Assembly: GCF_023349185.1 (NCBI RefSeq)
Contig: NZ_JAKIKY010000004.1
Location: 1-64,000, forward strand
Direction of reading: 5' to 3'
Length of the DNA: 64,000 bases
From: Shewanella aquimarina
Lineage (GTDB): Bacteria; Pseudomonadota; Gammaproteobacteria; Enterobacterales; Shewanellaceae
The notes under the pieces: generated by a model
What the model was told of the DNA's origin: nothing
Seen by the model: only the letters and a program-made list of their open reading frames with translations
Database searches by the model: none
Program-made: the position numbers and the translations under genes
Shown: positions 34,789-43,683 of the stretch, in pieces
How the letters are laid out: every line of letters begins with the position of its first letter
Position numbering within the stretch: the stretch's first letter is position 1

Positions 34789-36246
34789 ATGCAGGGAATT
34801 AAAGACACTCAGTTAATCAAACTATCCTCCTATATCGACGGCAGATGGGCGGCGGGCGACCTGCGCTTCGACGTGGTGAACCCGGCTAGTCAGGAGGTGA
34901 TCGCCCAGGTGGTTGACGCCAGTCTCGACGATACCCAGGCCGCCATACTGGCCGCCAAGCGGGCACTGCCTGAGTGGTCTAAGCGTTCGGCTAACGAGCG
35001 CGCCGCCCTGATGCGTAAGTGGTTCAACCTGATGATGGAGCACCAGGAAGATCTGGGCCGCTTGCTGACCCTGGAGCAGGGCAAGCCGCTGGCCGAGGCC
35101 AAGGGGGAGATCGCCTACGGCGCCGCTTTTATCGACTGGTTCGCCGAGGAGGGCAAGCGTGTCTACGGCGATACCATTCCGGCGCCCGCCAACGACAAGC
35201 GTATTCTGGTGCTCAAGCAGCCTGTGGGCGTGGTGGCCTCTATCACCCCATGGAACTTCCCTAACGCCATGATCGCCCGTAAGGCGGCGGCTGCATTGGC
35301 GGCCGGTTGTACCTTCGTGGCACGTCCCTCACCGCTGACGCCGCTGTCGGCCCTGGCGATGGCCGAGCTGGCCGAGCGCGCCGGTATCCCTGCCGGGGTG
35401 TTCAACATAGTGGTGGGCGAAGATGCCGTGGGCATGGGCAAGGTGCTGACCCAGCATCCAGACGTGGCCAAGTTCACTTTCACCGGCTCTACCGCCGTGG
35501 GTAAGATCCTGCTGGCCCAGTGCGCCACCAGCGTGAAGAAGGTCTCGATGGAGCTGGGGGGCAATGCACCCTTCATCGTGTTCGACGATGCCGATATCGA
35601 CGCCGCGGTGCAAGGTGCCCTGATCTCCAAGTATCGCAACGCCGGGCAAACCTGTGTCTGCACCAACCGTATCTTTGTGCAGAAGGGAATTGCCGCGGCC
35701 TTTACCGAAAAATTTACCGCCGCCGTGGCCAATCTCAAGCTAGGCGATGGCCTGGGCGATGGCGTGACCGTCGGCCCCATGATCTCTAAAGACGCGGTGC
35801 AAAACGTGCTCAAGCTGGTGGATGACACAGTGGCAAGCGGTGCCAAGCTAGTGACCGGTGGCCAGCCGAGCGAGCTGGGCGAGAGCTTCCTGGCACCCGT
35901 GATCGTCACAGATGTGACCAACGAGATGCCGCTGGCTCGCAACGAGATCTTTGGTCCCGTGACCCCTATCATCAGCTTCGATAGCGAGGATGAGGCGCTG
36001 GCCATGGCCAACGATACCGAATATGGCCTGGCCGCCTATTTCTACGCTCGGGATATCGGCCGCATCTTCCGCGTCGCCGAGGGGCTGGAGTACGGCATGG
36101 TGGGCGTCAACGAGGGGATCATCTCCAACGCCGCCGCGCCTTTTGGCGGGGTGAAGCAGTCGGGCAACGGCCGTGAAGGCTCCAAGTATGGCCTGGACGA
36201 TTATCTGGAAATTAAATACCTGTGCCTCGGTGGCCTGGATAAGTAG
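34789..36246 (+). CDS. gabD: Succinate-semialdehyde dehydrogenase
   Basis: GabD oxidises succinate semialdehyde to succinate using NAD(P)+, the second step of GABA breakdown. The 485-residue aldehyde dehydrogenase has the cofactor segment ITPWNFPNAMIARKAAAALA, the catalytic Glu in MELGGNAPF and the catalytic Cys in NAGQTCVCTNR. The ATG at 34789 has AGGGA upstream. The longer frame begins with a duplicated ATGCAGGGAA and is unlikely. gabT follows 33 bases later. Confidence 0.94.
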   Translation: MQGIKDTQLIKLSSYIDGRWAAGDLRFDVVNPASQEVIAQVVDASLDDTQAAILAAKRALPEWSKRSANERAALMRKWFNLMMEHQEDLGRLLTLEQGKPLAEAKGEIAYGAAFIDWFAEEGKRVYGDTIPAPANDKRILVLKQPVGVVASITPWNFPNAMIARKAAAALAAGCTFVARPSPLTPLSALAMAELAERAGIPAGVFNIVVGEDAVGMGKVLTQHPDVAKFTFTGSTAVGKILLAQCATSVKKVSMELGGNAPFIVFDDADIDAAVQGALISKYRNAGQTCVCTNRIFVQKGIAAAFTEKFTAAVANLKLGDGLGDGVTVGPMISKDAVQNVLKLVDDTVASGAKLVTGGQPSELGESFLAPVIVTDVTNEMPLARNEIFGPVTPIISFDSEDEALAMANDTEYGLAAYFYARDIGRIFRVAEGLEYGMVGVNEGIISNAAAPFGGVKQSGNGREGSKYGLDDYLEIKYLCLGGLDK

Positions 36247-36279
36247 TGGCTTGGATAAGTAAACGGAAGGATAGAGACG

Positions 36280-37560
36280 ATGAGCAACGCAGAATTACAG
36301 GCGCGTAAGGTACAGGCAATCGCCAGGGGACAGGGGAACGCCTATCCCGTCTATGTGGAGCGGGCGTTAAACGCCGAGCTTTGGGATGTCGAGGGCAAGC
36401 GCTACATCGACTTCGGCACAGGGATCGCCGTGTGTAACACAGGCCATAGCCATCCCAAGGTGGTGGCGGCGGTCAAGGCGCAGCTGGATAACTTCAGCCA
36501 CACCTGTGTGATGGTCAACCCTTATGAGTCGGCGGTAGCCCTGGCGGAGCAGCTAAATCGCATCGCTCCAGGCGACAGCGACAAGAAGGCGATCTTCGTG
36601 ACCACGGGCGCCGAGGCGGTGGAAAACTGCGTCAAGATCGCCAGGGCCCACACGGGGCGTCGCGGCGTGATCGCCTTCAACGGTGGCTTCCATGGTCGCA
36701 CCAACCTGACCATGGCGCTGACGGGTAAGATCACCCCCTACAAGCATCAGTTTGGCCCCTTCGCCGGGGATATCTTCCACGCGCCCTATCCGGTGGCCTT
36801 CCATGGCGTGAGCGTGAAAGACTCCCTCAAGGCGATCGAGCATCTGTTTAAGGTGGATATCGCCCCCTGTGATGTGGCGGCGATCGTGGTCGAGCCCGTG
36901 CAGGGAGAGGGCGGTTTCTACGCCGCGCCACCTGAGTTCTTACAGGCGCTCAGGGCGCTGTGCGATCAGCATGGTATCGTGCTGGTGATGGATGAGATCC
37001 AGACAGGTTTTGGCCGTACCGGCAAGATGTTTAGCTGCGAGCACGCGGGCGTCGAGCCGGATCTGATGACCATGGCCAAGGGGATCGCCGGTGGCTTCCC
37101 ACTCGCGGCCGTGGTGGGTAAGAGCGAGATAATGGACGCGCCGCTGCCGGGCGGGCTTGGCGGCACCTATGGCGGCTCACCCGTGGGCTGTGTGGCGGCG
37201 CTGGCGGTGCTCGAGGTGATGCAAGAGGAGCAGCTGGTGGAGCGTGCCGTTAAGATAGGCGACAGCTTCAATCAGGCGCTCTCTGCCCTCAAGGAGCAAT
37301 ATCCACAGCTGATTGGCGAGGTGCGCAATCAAGGCGCCATGATCGCCATGGAGTTGGTGATCGACGGTGACAGTGAGCAGCCCAACACTGCATTGACCCA
37401 GGCGATTATCGCCAACGCCGCGGCCCATGGCTTGGTGCTGCTGGCCTGTGGCTTCTATGGCAACGTGATCCGCTTCCTGCCGGCATTGACCATCAGCGAT
37501 GAGATCATGGCCGAGGGGCTGGCCAAGTTTAAGACGCTGTTCGAGAGCCTGGTGAACTAA
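36280..37560 (+). CDS. gabT: 4-aminobutyrate aminotransferase
   Basis: GabT transfers the amino group of GABA to 2-oxoglutarate, giving succinate semialdehyde for GabD. The 426-residue class III aminotransferase has TTGAEAVENCVKIAR, the PLP-binding DEIQTGFGRTG and the lysine motif MAKGIAGGFPLAAVVGK. The sequence fits GabT better than ornithine transaminases, and the partnership with gabD supports this. A terminator follows. Confidence 0.95.
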   Translation: MSNAELQARKVQAIARGQGNAYPVYVERALNAELWDVEGKRYIDFGTGIAVCNTGHSHPKVVAAVKAQLDNFSHTCVMVNPYESAVALAEQLNRIAPGDSDKKAIFVTTGAEAVENCVKIARAHTGRRGVIAFNGGFHGRTNLTMALTGKITPYKHQFGPFAGDIFHAPYPVAFHGVSVKDSLKAIEHLFKVDIAPCDVAAIVVEPVQGEGGFYAAPPEFLQALRALCDQHGIVLVMDEIQTGFGRTGKMFSCEHAGVEPDLMTMAKGIAGGFPLAAVVGKSEIMDAPLPGGLGGTYGGSPVGCVAALAVLEVMQEEQLVERAVKIGDSFNQALSALKEQYPQLIGEVRNQGAMIAMELVIDGDSEQPNTALTQAIIANAAAHGLVLLACGFYGNVIRFLPALTISDEIMAEGLAKFKTLFESLVN

Positions 37561-37586
37561 GTCGCCCTTATTTTAAATAAATAGCC

Positions 37587-37616
37587 AAAGCCTGGGACCC
37601 TCTCCCGGGCTTTTTT
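37587..37616 (+). terminator. Intrinsic terminator of gabDT
   Basis: AAAGCCTGGGA pairs with TCCCGGGCTTT (one wobble) around a 5-base loop, and a T run follows. Confidence 0.85.
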
Positions 37617-37735
37617 GTATCTGTATGTTGAAAATCGCCACAAGACCTTGAATAACCAAGTCGAAGCGCGTAAAACTGCCTGTCAGCAGCGTTATTCACC
37701 AGGCCAGTCGGCCTCAGGCGAGGGAGTTTAGGTTT

Positions 37736-38521
37736 TTGGATCACTTTATTTGGAATATGGACCCTGTGTTGGTCTCCTTCATGGGGCTGACAATACATTG
37801 GTACGGCGTGCTGTTTGCTAGCGCGATCTTCGCGGGCTTTCAGGTGATGAAACGCATCTATGTGCGCGAAGGCCTGGATGTTGAGTCACTGGATAACCTC
37901 TTGATCTACTGCGTTATCGGCATAGTGGTGGGGGCGCGTCTGGCCCATGTGTTGTTTTACGAGCCCAGTTATTACTTCGCGCACCCGGCTAAGATTCTGG
38001 CGATCTGGGAAGGCGGCCTGGCCAGCCATGGCGGCGGCCTGGGGGCGATCCTGGCGCTTTATTATTACCATCGCAAGATGAAGCTGCCGTTCCTCTTCCT
38101 GCTGGATCGACTGGCGATCGCCACGGCCATCTTCGGCTTCTTCGTGCGCATGGCCAACTTCGTCAATTCTGAGATCCTTGGCGTGCCGAGCGACAAGCCC
38201 TGGGCAATAGTGTTCGAGCGGGTGGACATGTTGCCGCGCCATCCGGCCCAGCTGTATGAGGCGTTGGCCTACCTGAGCATCTTCATCGCCCTTTGGGCTA
38301 TCTACAAGACCACAGAGATGAAGCAGAAGCAGGGCGCCCTGTTTGGCCTCTTCCTGGTGTGGGTGTTCAGTGCCCGTTTTGCCATAGAGTTCGTCAAGGT
38401 GAAGCAGGCGGCCTACGCCCAAGATTGGACCATGAGCGCCGGTCAGATGCTGAGTATTCCTTTCCTGCTGGTGGGGGTCTTCCTGCTGGTGAAGCCCTAT
38501 TTGGCATCCAAGACCAAATAG
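37736..38521 (+). CDS. lgt: Prolipoprotein diacylglyceryl transferase, Bacteroidota-like variant
   Basis: Lgt transfers diacylglycerol to the lipobox cysteine of prelipoproteins. The 261-residue protein has about seven membrane helices and the essential region around EGGLASHGGGLG, RMANFVNSEILG and PRHPAQLYEAL. The wording differs from the proteobacterial form (GGMSFHGGLIG, RLGNFINGE). It resembles Bacteroidota enzymes, as does the C-terminal FSARFAIEFVKVKQ...SAGQMLSIPF. TTG at 37736 follows GAGGGAG and is the likely start, and an ATG at 37757 is possible. A second, standard lgt is expected elsewhere. Confidence 0.85.
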   Translation: MDHFIWNMDPVLVSFMGLTIHWYGVLFASAIFAGFQVMKRIYVREGLDVESLDNLLIYCVIGIVVGARLAHVLFYEPSYYFAHPAKILAIWEGGLASHGGGLGAILALYYYHRKMKLPFLFLLDRLAIATAIFGFFVRMANFVNSEILGVPSDKPWAIVFERVDMLPRHPAQLYEALAYLSIFIALWAIYKTTEMKQKQGALFGLFLVWVFSARFAIEFVKVKQAAYAQDWTMSAGQMLSIPFLLVGVFLLVKPYLASKTK

Positions 38522-38529
38522 CGATAAAC

Positions 38530-38557
38530 AAGCCCGACTCAGTTCGGGCTTTTTTTT
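38530..38557 (+). terminator. Intrinsic terminator of lgt
   Basis: AAGCCCGA/TCGGGCTT with a 6-base loop and a long T run lies ten bases after the stop. Confidence 0.88.
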
Positions 38558-38670
38558 CAATTAAAAACAGTTAATCAATCATTTAACTCATCTCCAATTA
38601 ATAGTTCCTCTGCTAAAATAGGGGGGCAAATCTGATTGTCCCAGCCTATTCATCTGCCAGAAGGAGACCT

Positions 38671-39861
38671 ATGTCCTACCAGGTTATCTTGTTAGGGATC
38701 GCCGCGCTAATCGCCGTGGGGATCCTGTTGCATCACCCCTCAAAGACCCTGGGTTTGCCCAGTCTGTTGATCTTCATGGGCGTGGGCCTGAGCCTGGGCA
38801 ATGGCGAGTTTAATTTTGTCTACGATAACCTCACCCTGACCTCCACGGTCGGGGCGGTCGCCCTTAACATGATCGTCTTCGTCGGCGGCATCAATACCAA
38901 GACGGAGAGCATCAAGCTGGCCTACAAGGAGGGCGGGGTGCTGGCAACCTTTGGGGTGCTGTTGACCACGCTTATTTTGGGGGCGCTCCTCTATCCGCTG
39001 ACGGACTGGAGCCTGGTGATCTGCCTGCTGTTTGCCGCCGTGGTCTCCTCGACCGATGCGGCGGCCGTGTTCTCGATTCTGGAGTCGAAGAAGCTCAAGC
39101 TCAAGGAGCGCACGGATACCGTGCTGGAGTTCGAGTCGGCCACCAACGACCCGGTCGCCCTGGTGATGGTGATGATACTCACAGGTATCGCTCTGGCGCC
39201 GGATGCGCCGGTATCGCCTTGGGCGATAGGCCAGATGCTAGGCTTGCAGATCGCCTTAGGGATAGGCGTTGCCTTCGTGGTGGCCAAGTTGGCGGTGTGG
39301 GCACTGAACAGCATACATCTCGAGGAATATGGCCTGATCCCAGTGTTTGTGCTCGCCAGTTTCGTGCTGGCGGCCTATGGCAGCGAGCTGGCCGACGGCA
39401 ATATCCTGATCGCCTCCTACGTGTGTGGCGTGGTGATGGGCAACGGCATACGCCGGGGCGTGGAGGTGACGCGGCATTTCTTTAACAGCCTCTCCTGGCT
39501 GGCGCAGTCGCTGATGTTCATCATACTCGGGCTGCAGATCTTCCCCCAGACCCTGTTTAGTGTGTTCTTCCTGTCGCTTATTCCGGCGGCGCTACTGATG
39601 CTGGTGGCCCGCCCCTTGGCGGTGCAGATCTGTTACCTGCCTTTTCGTCAGGCGAGCTGGAAGAAGCGGCTGTTTATCTCCTCCATAGGTCTCAAGGGGG
39701 CGACCCCCATCGTCTTCTCGCTGATCCCGGCGGCGGCCGGTGTCGAGGGGGCGGTGGAGATGGTGCATCTGGTGTTCTTCATCGTGCTCTTCTCCATCCT
39801 GTTACAGGGGGCGGCCATAGAGCCACTGGCCAAGCGGCTTGGGCTCAATAGCGACAGTTAA
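38671..39861 (+). CDS. CPA1-family cation/proton antiporter (NhaP-like)
   Basis: The 396-residue protein has about twelve membrane helices and the core motif FAAVVSSTDAAAVFSIL followed by FESATNDPVALVMV, with the conserved ND pair of CPA1 antiporters. It lacks the C-terminal TrkA-C or CorC domains of NhaP2/CvrA, so it is a short form. It probably exchanges Na+ or K+ for protons. The ATG at 38671 follows AAGGAG. Confidence 0.85.
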   Translation: MSYQVILLGIAALIAVGILLHHPSKTLGLPSLLIFMGVGLSLGNGEFNFVYDNLTLTSTVGAVALNMIVFVGGINTKTESIKLAYKEGGVLATFGVLLTTLILGALLYPLTDWSLVICLLFAAVVSSTDAAAVFSILESKKLKLKERTDTVLEFESATNDPVALVMVMILTGIALAPDAPVSPWAIGQMLGLQIALGIGVAFVVAKLAVWALNSIHLEEYGLIPVFVLASFVLAAYGSELADGNILIASYVCGVVMGNGIRRGVEVTRHFFNSLSWLAQSLMFIILGLQIFPQTLFSVFFLSLIPAALLMLVARPLAVQICYLPFRQASWKKRLFISSIGLKGATPIVFSLIPAAAGVEGAVEMVHLVFFIVLFSILLQGAAIEPLAKRLGLNSDS

Positions 39862-39941
39862 GGGGCATTGCTCAGAGCCTTGCGCTCTATTTTTTAAGCT
39901 CAACTCACAGTGTTCAAATCTCAGTGCTCAGAGAAAAGTGC

Positions 39942-40940
39942 TTAATTCCCTGCGCCCAACTTCCACTGCTCTAGGGCGCCGTCTGAGCTGAGGGTGATGA
40001 GCTGCCCACCCTGGCTCACCATATCCATGACGGTCGTGCCCATGGAGAAGGGGGTGAGCTGCCAGCGTTCTAGCTCCTTGCCGGTGGCGACCTGCCAGCG
40101 AAAGATAGTCTGCTTCGAGGTGGCGGTGATCAACTCATCGCCCCTGTGAATGAAGCGGGCGCGGCGAAAATAGCGGTAGCGCTCGAAATAGTTCAGCTGA
40201 CTCAGCGCCTCTCCCGTATCGAATGCCAGCAGTTGGTGATTATCCAGGTTGTCGGCGAAGAAGATGCGCCTATCGGCCTCATCGAAGGCTAGGCTGGTGA
40301 TCCGCTGAGGCAGAGAGAACTGCTTGATGATCTTTCCGCTGGCACTTTCCCACCAGAGCACCTTGCCATCGTGGCCTGCGGACAGGAGGCGATCGTCCGT
40401 GGTGCCAAATTTCAGGAAGGACACCTCGGTGTCGTGTTGTTTGAACAGAGAAAAATGCTGCGCCGTGAGATCCACCAGGATCACGCTGCCTTCATTCATG
40501 CCGATGGCGATGCGTCTTCCCGTCTGATTGAGTGCCAGGGTCGAGATGCTGGCATAGTCGTTAAAGCCGTTGACCTGCCAGGTCAGCTGGATATTGCCTT
40601 GGCTAAGATTGATGAGGCTTATCTGGCGTTTGCCGGCATAGGCTAGATAACGCTTGTTGCCCGATAAAGCCAGTTGATAACCCGGATGCTCGAAGGCAGT
40701 CGCCGGCCAGTGAAAACGCTGCTTGCCCTCGGGCAGCGTCCAGACGCTGAGATCCCGACTGCGGCTCAATGTGATGGCCAGGCTGGCATCCTCTGCCAGT
40801 AGCCCAGCCACCAAGCTATTTTCCACCAGACGTTTGAGGCTCTGCGGTGGCTGGCTTGTCTGCTTATCTGAGCAGCCTGAGAGGGCGACGAGTAACAGGG
40901 CTAGGCTTAAGAGGTGGCACTGGCGTTTGAGTGTAGACAT
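39942..40940 (-). CDS. WD40-repeat lipoprotein
   Basis: The 332-residue protein begins with a lipoprotein signal ending LSGC. It then contains a series of beta-propeller-like repeats, for example DASLAITLSRSRDLSVWTLPEG, then TDDRLLSAGHDGKVLWWESASG and DELITATSKQTIFRWQVATG. It probably forms a seven-bladed propeller anchored in the envelope. No partner is evident from the neighbours. Confidence 0.8.
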   Translation of the reverse strand: MSTLKRQCHLLSLALLLVALSGCSDKQTSQPPQSLKRLVENSLVAGLLAEDASLAITLSRSRDLSVWTLPEGKQRFHWPATAFEHPGYQLALSGNKRYLAYAGKRQISLINLSQGNIQLTWQVNGFNDYASISTLALNQTGRRIAIGMNEGSVILVDLTAQHFSLFKQHDTEVSFLKFGTTDDRLLSAGHDGKVLWWESASGKIIKQFSLPQRITSLAFDEADRRIFFADNLDNHQLLAFDTGEALSQLNYFERYRYFRRARFIHRGDELITATSKQTIFRWQVATGKELERWQLTPFSMGTTVMDMVSQGGQLITLSSDGALEQWKLGAGN

Positions 40941-40992
40941 GGGGATAGCGGATAAGGCTCAGTTACTGGGAGTTAGCTGAGCATAACACATG

Positions 40993-41021
40993 TAAAAGCC
41001 CGCCGGTGTCAGCCAGCGGGC
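40993..41021 (-). terminator. Intrinsic terminator of the SIMPL gene
   Basis: GCCCGCTGG pairs with CCGGCGGGC on the minus strand (9 bp, one wobble) with a 6-base loop, and TTTT follows. Confidence 0.8.
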
Positions 41022-41048
41022 CTGAGCGGATCCGGTCTTGCCGGAGCA

Positions 41049-41762
41049 TTACTTGAGGCGGTAGATCACCTCGACGCGATCGCTGATGCTAGTCTGCGCC
41101 TCCTGGTAACTCTCGGCCACATCACCACGGGCGGCGCTCATCTTATACACCATGGGGCGCACCGCTCCCTGGGCCTGATAGCGGATCTCCCATACGCCAT
41201 CCAGGCGCTCGCCGAAGCCTTCCGCCAGTGCCGCGGCCTTCTGCTTGGCGTCCTTGATCGCCATCAGCCTGGCCTGTTCAATCATCTCCGCCTCCTTGCT
41301 GGATTTGAAGTTGATCTGATGGATGCGGTTGATCCCTTGCTGCAGCGCGCTGTCGAGCAGGTCGTTAAGCTTGTCCAGGGCCCTTAGGGTGACCACAACC
41401 TGGCGACTGGCGAGGTAGCCGATCTCCTTGTTGGTGCGTGTCTCAGGGTCGTACAGATAGTCGGGACGTAGATTCAGGTTGGCGCTCTGTACATCCTCTC
41501 GAGCGATTCCCGCCTTGGCTAATCTGGCCAGGAAGTCGCTGACCGCCTTGTCTGATCCCGCCTTGGCCTTGGCCGGGTTGTCGGCCTTAGTCACCACCTC
41601 GACGGTTAGCTCGGCCATGTCGGCCTTGACGACCAGCTCGCTGGTGCCGACGGTTTCGATATGGGGGAAGTTTAGCTCTGCGGCGGCCGCGTTAGGTAAA
41701 GCAAGCAGGCTGCCGGTGAAAACCAATGAACCAAATAGGGTGGCAATCAGGGTCTTTTTCAT
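41049..41762 (-). CDS. Periplasmic SIMPL-domain (DUF541) protein
   Basis: The 237-residue protein has a signal peptide (cleavage near NAAAA-E). The SIMPL/DUF541 pattern follows: ETVGTSELVVKADMAELTVE, SANLNLRPDYLYDP and ARLMAIKDAKQKAAALAEGF. Members related to E. coli YggE are linked to reduced oxidative stress, but the mechanism is unclear. ATG 41762 has GGAG upstream. A TTG four codons earlier would overlap that site. Confidence 0.87.
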   Translation of the reverse strand: MKKTLIATLFGSLVFTGSLLALPNAAAAELNFPHIETVGTSELVVKADMAELTVEVVTKADNPAKAKAGSDKAVSDFLARLAKAGIAREDVQSANLNLRPDYLYDPETRTNKEIGYLASRQVVVTLRALDKLNDLLDSALQQGINRIHQINFKSSKEAEMIEQARLMAIKDAKQKAAALAEGFGERLDGVWEIRYQAQGAVRPMVYKMSAARGDVAESYQEAQTSISDRVEVIYRLK

Positions 41763-41890
41763 CGAATACTCCAAACGCTCTATAAAGTTAGCGGATATGA
41801 ATCAGTTGTTTGAGCATATAGACGGAGCGGATCTGAAAAGGGGTTAAATAAATTGAAAAGTTTTTCTTGGGGCGATTTGGTGCTTTGCCT

Positions 41891-41933
41891 AAAAGAAAAA
41901 ACCTGGTGATAGAGCGTCCTGCCTATCACCAGG
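41891..41933 (-). terminator. Strong hairpin terminator downstream of the HTH locus
   Basis: A perfect 10-bp stem (CCTGGTGATA/TATCACCAGG) is followed on the minus strand by TTTTTTC. It is about 250 bases after the small HTH gene, so the transcript would carry a long folded 3' region. Confidence 0.8.
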
Positions 41934-41958
41934 CGAAAGCGCCTTTGGGGGAGCGCTG

Positions 41959-42118
41959 GGGAAGCTGCGAATAAGTCCTTGTGGGACTCGTTTGCATCTT
42001 CCCTAGAGGTGCCACCTGTAAAACACCTCTTTTAAATGGCTTTGGGATTCAGGCCCGTCGTCGGTCTCTGGCCCTCGACTTAGGCTATTATGTTTGCTGC
42101 CCTCTAACCTGAAATCCC
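41959..42118 (-). other. Folded 3' region or possible small RNA between HTH gene and terminator
   Basis: Three stem-loops precede the terminator: GGGATT(T)CAGG/CCTGAATCCC (42118-42044), AGAGGTG/CACCTCT (42030-42005), and a long imperfect stem GGGAAG...CTTCCC (42003-41959) with AGTCC/GGACT inside. No reading frame explains the region. It could be a 3'-derived small RNA or part of an element to which the HTH gene belongs. Confidence 0.35.
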
Positions 42119-42184
42119 ATGCTTCCTGCAGACCACTTATTCCGTTGTTTTCTTATATTATTGTTATTTTGTTCTGTCGCCGTC

Positions 42185-42430
42185 TCATCCTTGGATGAGT
42201 TTGAGCTCACGCATGAGCTGATTGAGTTGTAGGGTGAGGCGGTCTATTTCCGCCCTTAGCACACCCACGCGTCCACCTTGCTGCTCGCTCTGCCTGACCA
42301 GTTGGTAGACCGTCTTGGTTGAGACGCCAAACTGTTTGGCGACCTCTGATAACAGGCAGTTATTGCTTTTGACTTCGGTGACGATCCGCTCTGCCATCTT
42401 AGGCGAGATACTCTTAGATATTGTACTCAT
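42185..42430 (-). CDS. Small HTH protein with C-terminal coiled coil
   Basis: The 81-residue protein has a helix-turn-helix (LLSEVAKQFGVSTKTVYQLV) followed by a leucine-zipper-like segment (VLRAEIDRLTLQLNQLMREL). The layout resembles OrfA of IS3-family elements, but no OrfB or inverted repeats are present. The ATG is preceded by AAGGAG at ideal spacing, so it is well set for translation. It may be a domesticated transposase fragment or a small regulator. Confidence 0.6.
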   Translation of the reverse strand: MSTISKSISPKMAERIVTEVKSNNCLLSEVAKQFGVSTKTVYQLVRQSEQQGGRVGVLRAEIDRLTLQLNQLMRELKLIQG

Positions 42431-42464
42431 CTGTGACTCCTTATGGATGAATCTGCGTGTTTGC

Positions 42465-42551
42465 CTATTCGACGTCCCACTGGCTGATGCCGAGGTGAAG
42501 GATAAACTGCCAATCTTCGAAGCGGCTGACCGCCAATAACCAAGGTTTCAT
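42465..42551 (-). CDS. 28-codon ORF upstream of the HTH gene
   Basis: A short frame (start MKPWLLAVSRF, end ISQWDVE) has a TAAGGAG ribosome binding site and ends 34 bases before the HTH gene. It contains three Trp residues. The near-identical ribosome binding segment (ATAAGGAGT) in front of both frames suggests a deliberate two-gene unit. No homologue is recognised, so it may be a leader or a small protein. Confidence 0.4.
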   Translation of the reverse strand: MKPWLLAVSRFEDWQFILHLGISQWDVE

Positions 42552-42843
42552 CTTCTACTCCTTATGGGCTTAAATCTGTTTCTGGTAAGCCCGCCTTAGC
42601 AACTACCTACAAAGTAGTATGTAAGTTCTGTGCCAACTTTATAATGATAAGTTAATTTATTGATTTTTAACTATATATTCTATTTTCGCTTGGGGCGGTC
42701 GAGTGTGACCAGGCGCACAGCGCTCACCAACTTGGTGCTCTCGTGACTTGCATTGGTGCAAGTCGGCCGTTGGCCACAAGGTCGTCCCTTGCTGGGCGGA
42801 CTACACTGATTAATAGCCGGGCGTATGTTAATAAAAAGCAAAT

Positions 42844-42865
42844 AAAATGACTAAATAGTCATTTT
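42844..42865. repeat. Perfect hairpin upstream of the amino acid ABC operon
   Basis: AAAATGACT-AAAT-AGTCATTTT is a 9-4-9 inverted repeat with flanking T residues, just before the promoter at 42879. It may insulate the operon as a terminator or act as an operator. Confidence 0.5.
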
Positions 42866-42878
42866 TATCGCATAAGTA

Positions 42879-42907
42879 TTGACTGTGTGAGGTGGGCTGC
42901 CTATAGT
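42879..42907 (+). promoter_or_regulatory. Sigma-70 promoter of the amino acid ABC operon
   Basis: TTGACT and TATAGT are separated by 17 bases, close to the ideal promoter. Transcription would start near 42914, 35 bases before the first gene. Confidence 0.75.
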
Positions 42908-42948
42908 CGTTGCCAATTCGGTGAATATTCTGAGCAAGCGAGTAAATA

Positions 42949-43677
42949 ATGAACAAATCTATCATGTTAGCCTGTTTTTCAGCCCTGTTAGTGCTGAGTG
43001 GCTGTGGCAAAGAGCAAGATTATCTGGTGGTCGGCACCAATGCGGCCTTCCCGCCCTTCGAATATGTGGGCGGCGTCAGTGGTGATCAGGTGATGGGGTT
43101 CGATATCGATCTGGCGCGTCAAATAGCCGAGGATGCAGGCAAGACTCTCAAGGTGGAGAACATGAAGTTCGACTCGCTGATCGTGGCCCTGAACGCGGGC
43201 AAGATAGATATGATCGCCTCTGGCATGACCATCACCCCTGAGCGTCAGGCCAGCGTGAATTTCTCTGAGCCTTACTATGAGGCGACTCAGGTGGTCTTGG
43301 TCAACAAGCAGGACGACAGCATTCACAACCTCGCGGATCTCAGCGGTAAACACTTCGCGGTGCAGCTGGGCTCCACCGCCGACATGATGGCCAAGAAATA
43401 TACTCAGTCGGTGACCGCCTTCAATACCGGCTTCGAGGCGATCATGGAGCTGAAGAACGCTAGGGTGGATCTGGTACTGTTCGATAGCGAACCGGCCGCC
43501 AACTACCTGGCCAAGAACCCTGATCTAAAGCTTATTACCCTGGACTTTCCCCCCGAGTTTTACGGTTTCGCCGTGGCCAAGAGTCAGCCCGAGCTGCTGG
43601 CCAGCATCAACCAGACGCTGGCAACCATGAAGCAAAACGGTCAATACGACGCCCTGCTTGCCAAGCATATGAAGTAG
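42949..43677 (+). CDS. Polar amino acid ABC transporter, substrate-binding lipoprotein
   Basis: The 242-residue protein has a lipoprotein signal ending LSGC. The family 3 solute-binding pattern follows: VVGTNAAFPPFEYV, GFDIDLARQIAEDAG, MIASGMTITPERQASVNFSE and LGSTADMMAKK. It captures an amino acid in the periplasm. An ArtJ-like or glutamine-type specificity is possible, and the sequence alone does not decide. It is the first gene of a three-gene operon. Confidence 0.9.
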   Translation: MNKSIMLACFSALLVLSGCGKEQDYLVVGTNAAFPPFEYVGGVSGDQVMGFDIDLARQIAEDAGKTLKVENMKFDSLIVALNAGKIDMIASGMTITPERQASVNFSEPYYEATQVVLVNKQDDSIHNLADLSGKHFAVQLGSTADMMAKKYTQSVTAFNTGFEAIMELKNARVDLVLFDSEPAANYLAKNPDLKLITLDFPPEFYGFAVAKSQPELLASINQTLATMKQNGQYDALLAKHMK

Positions 43678-43683
43678 GCCGCC

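Noticed and set aside
42620-42635. Sigma-54-like promoter (TGGCAC..TTACA) for the HTH unit
   Set aside because: The essential -12 GC reads AC, so the match is not good enough to claim.
42917-42930. ArgR box before the amino acid ABC operon
   Set aside because: TGAATATTC contains both half-sites but lacks the four-base spacer of the ARG box.
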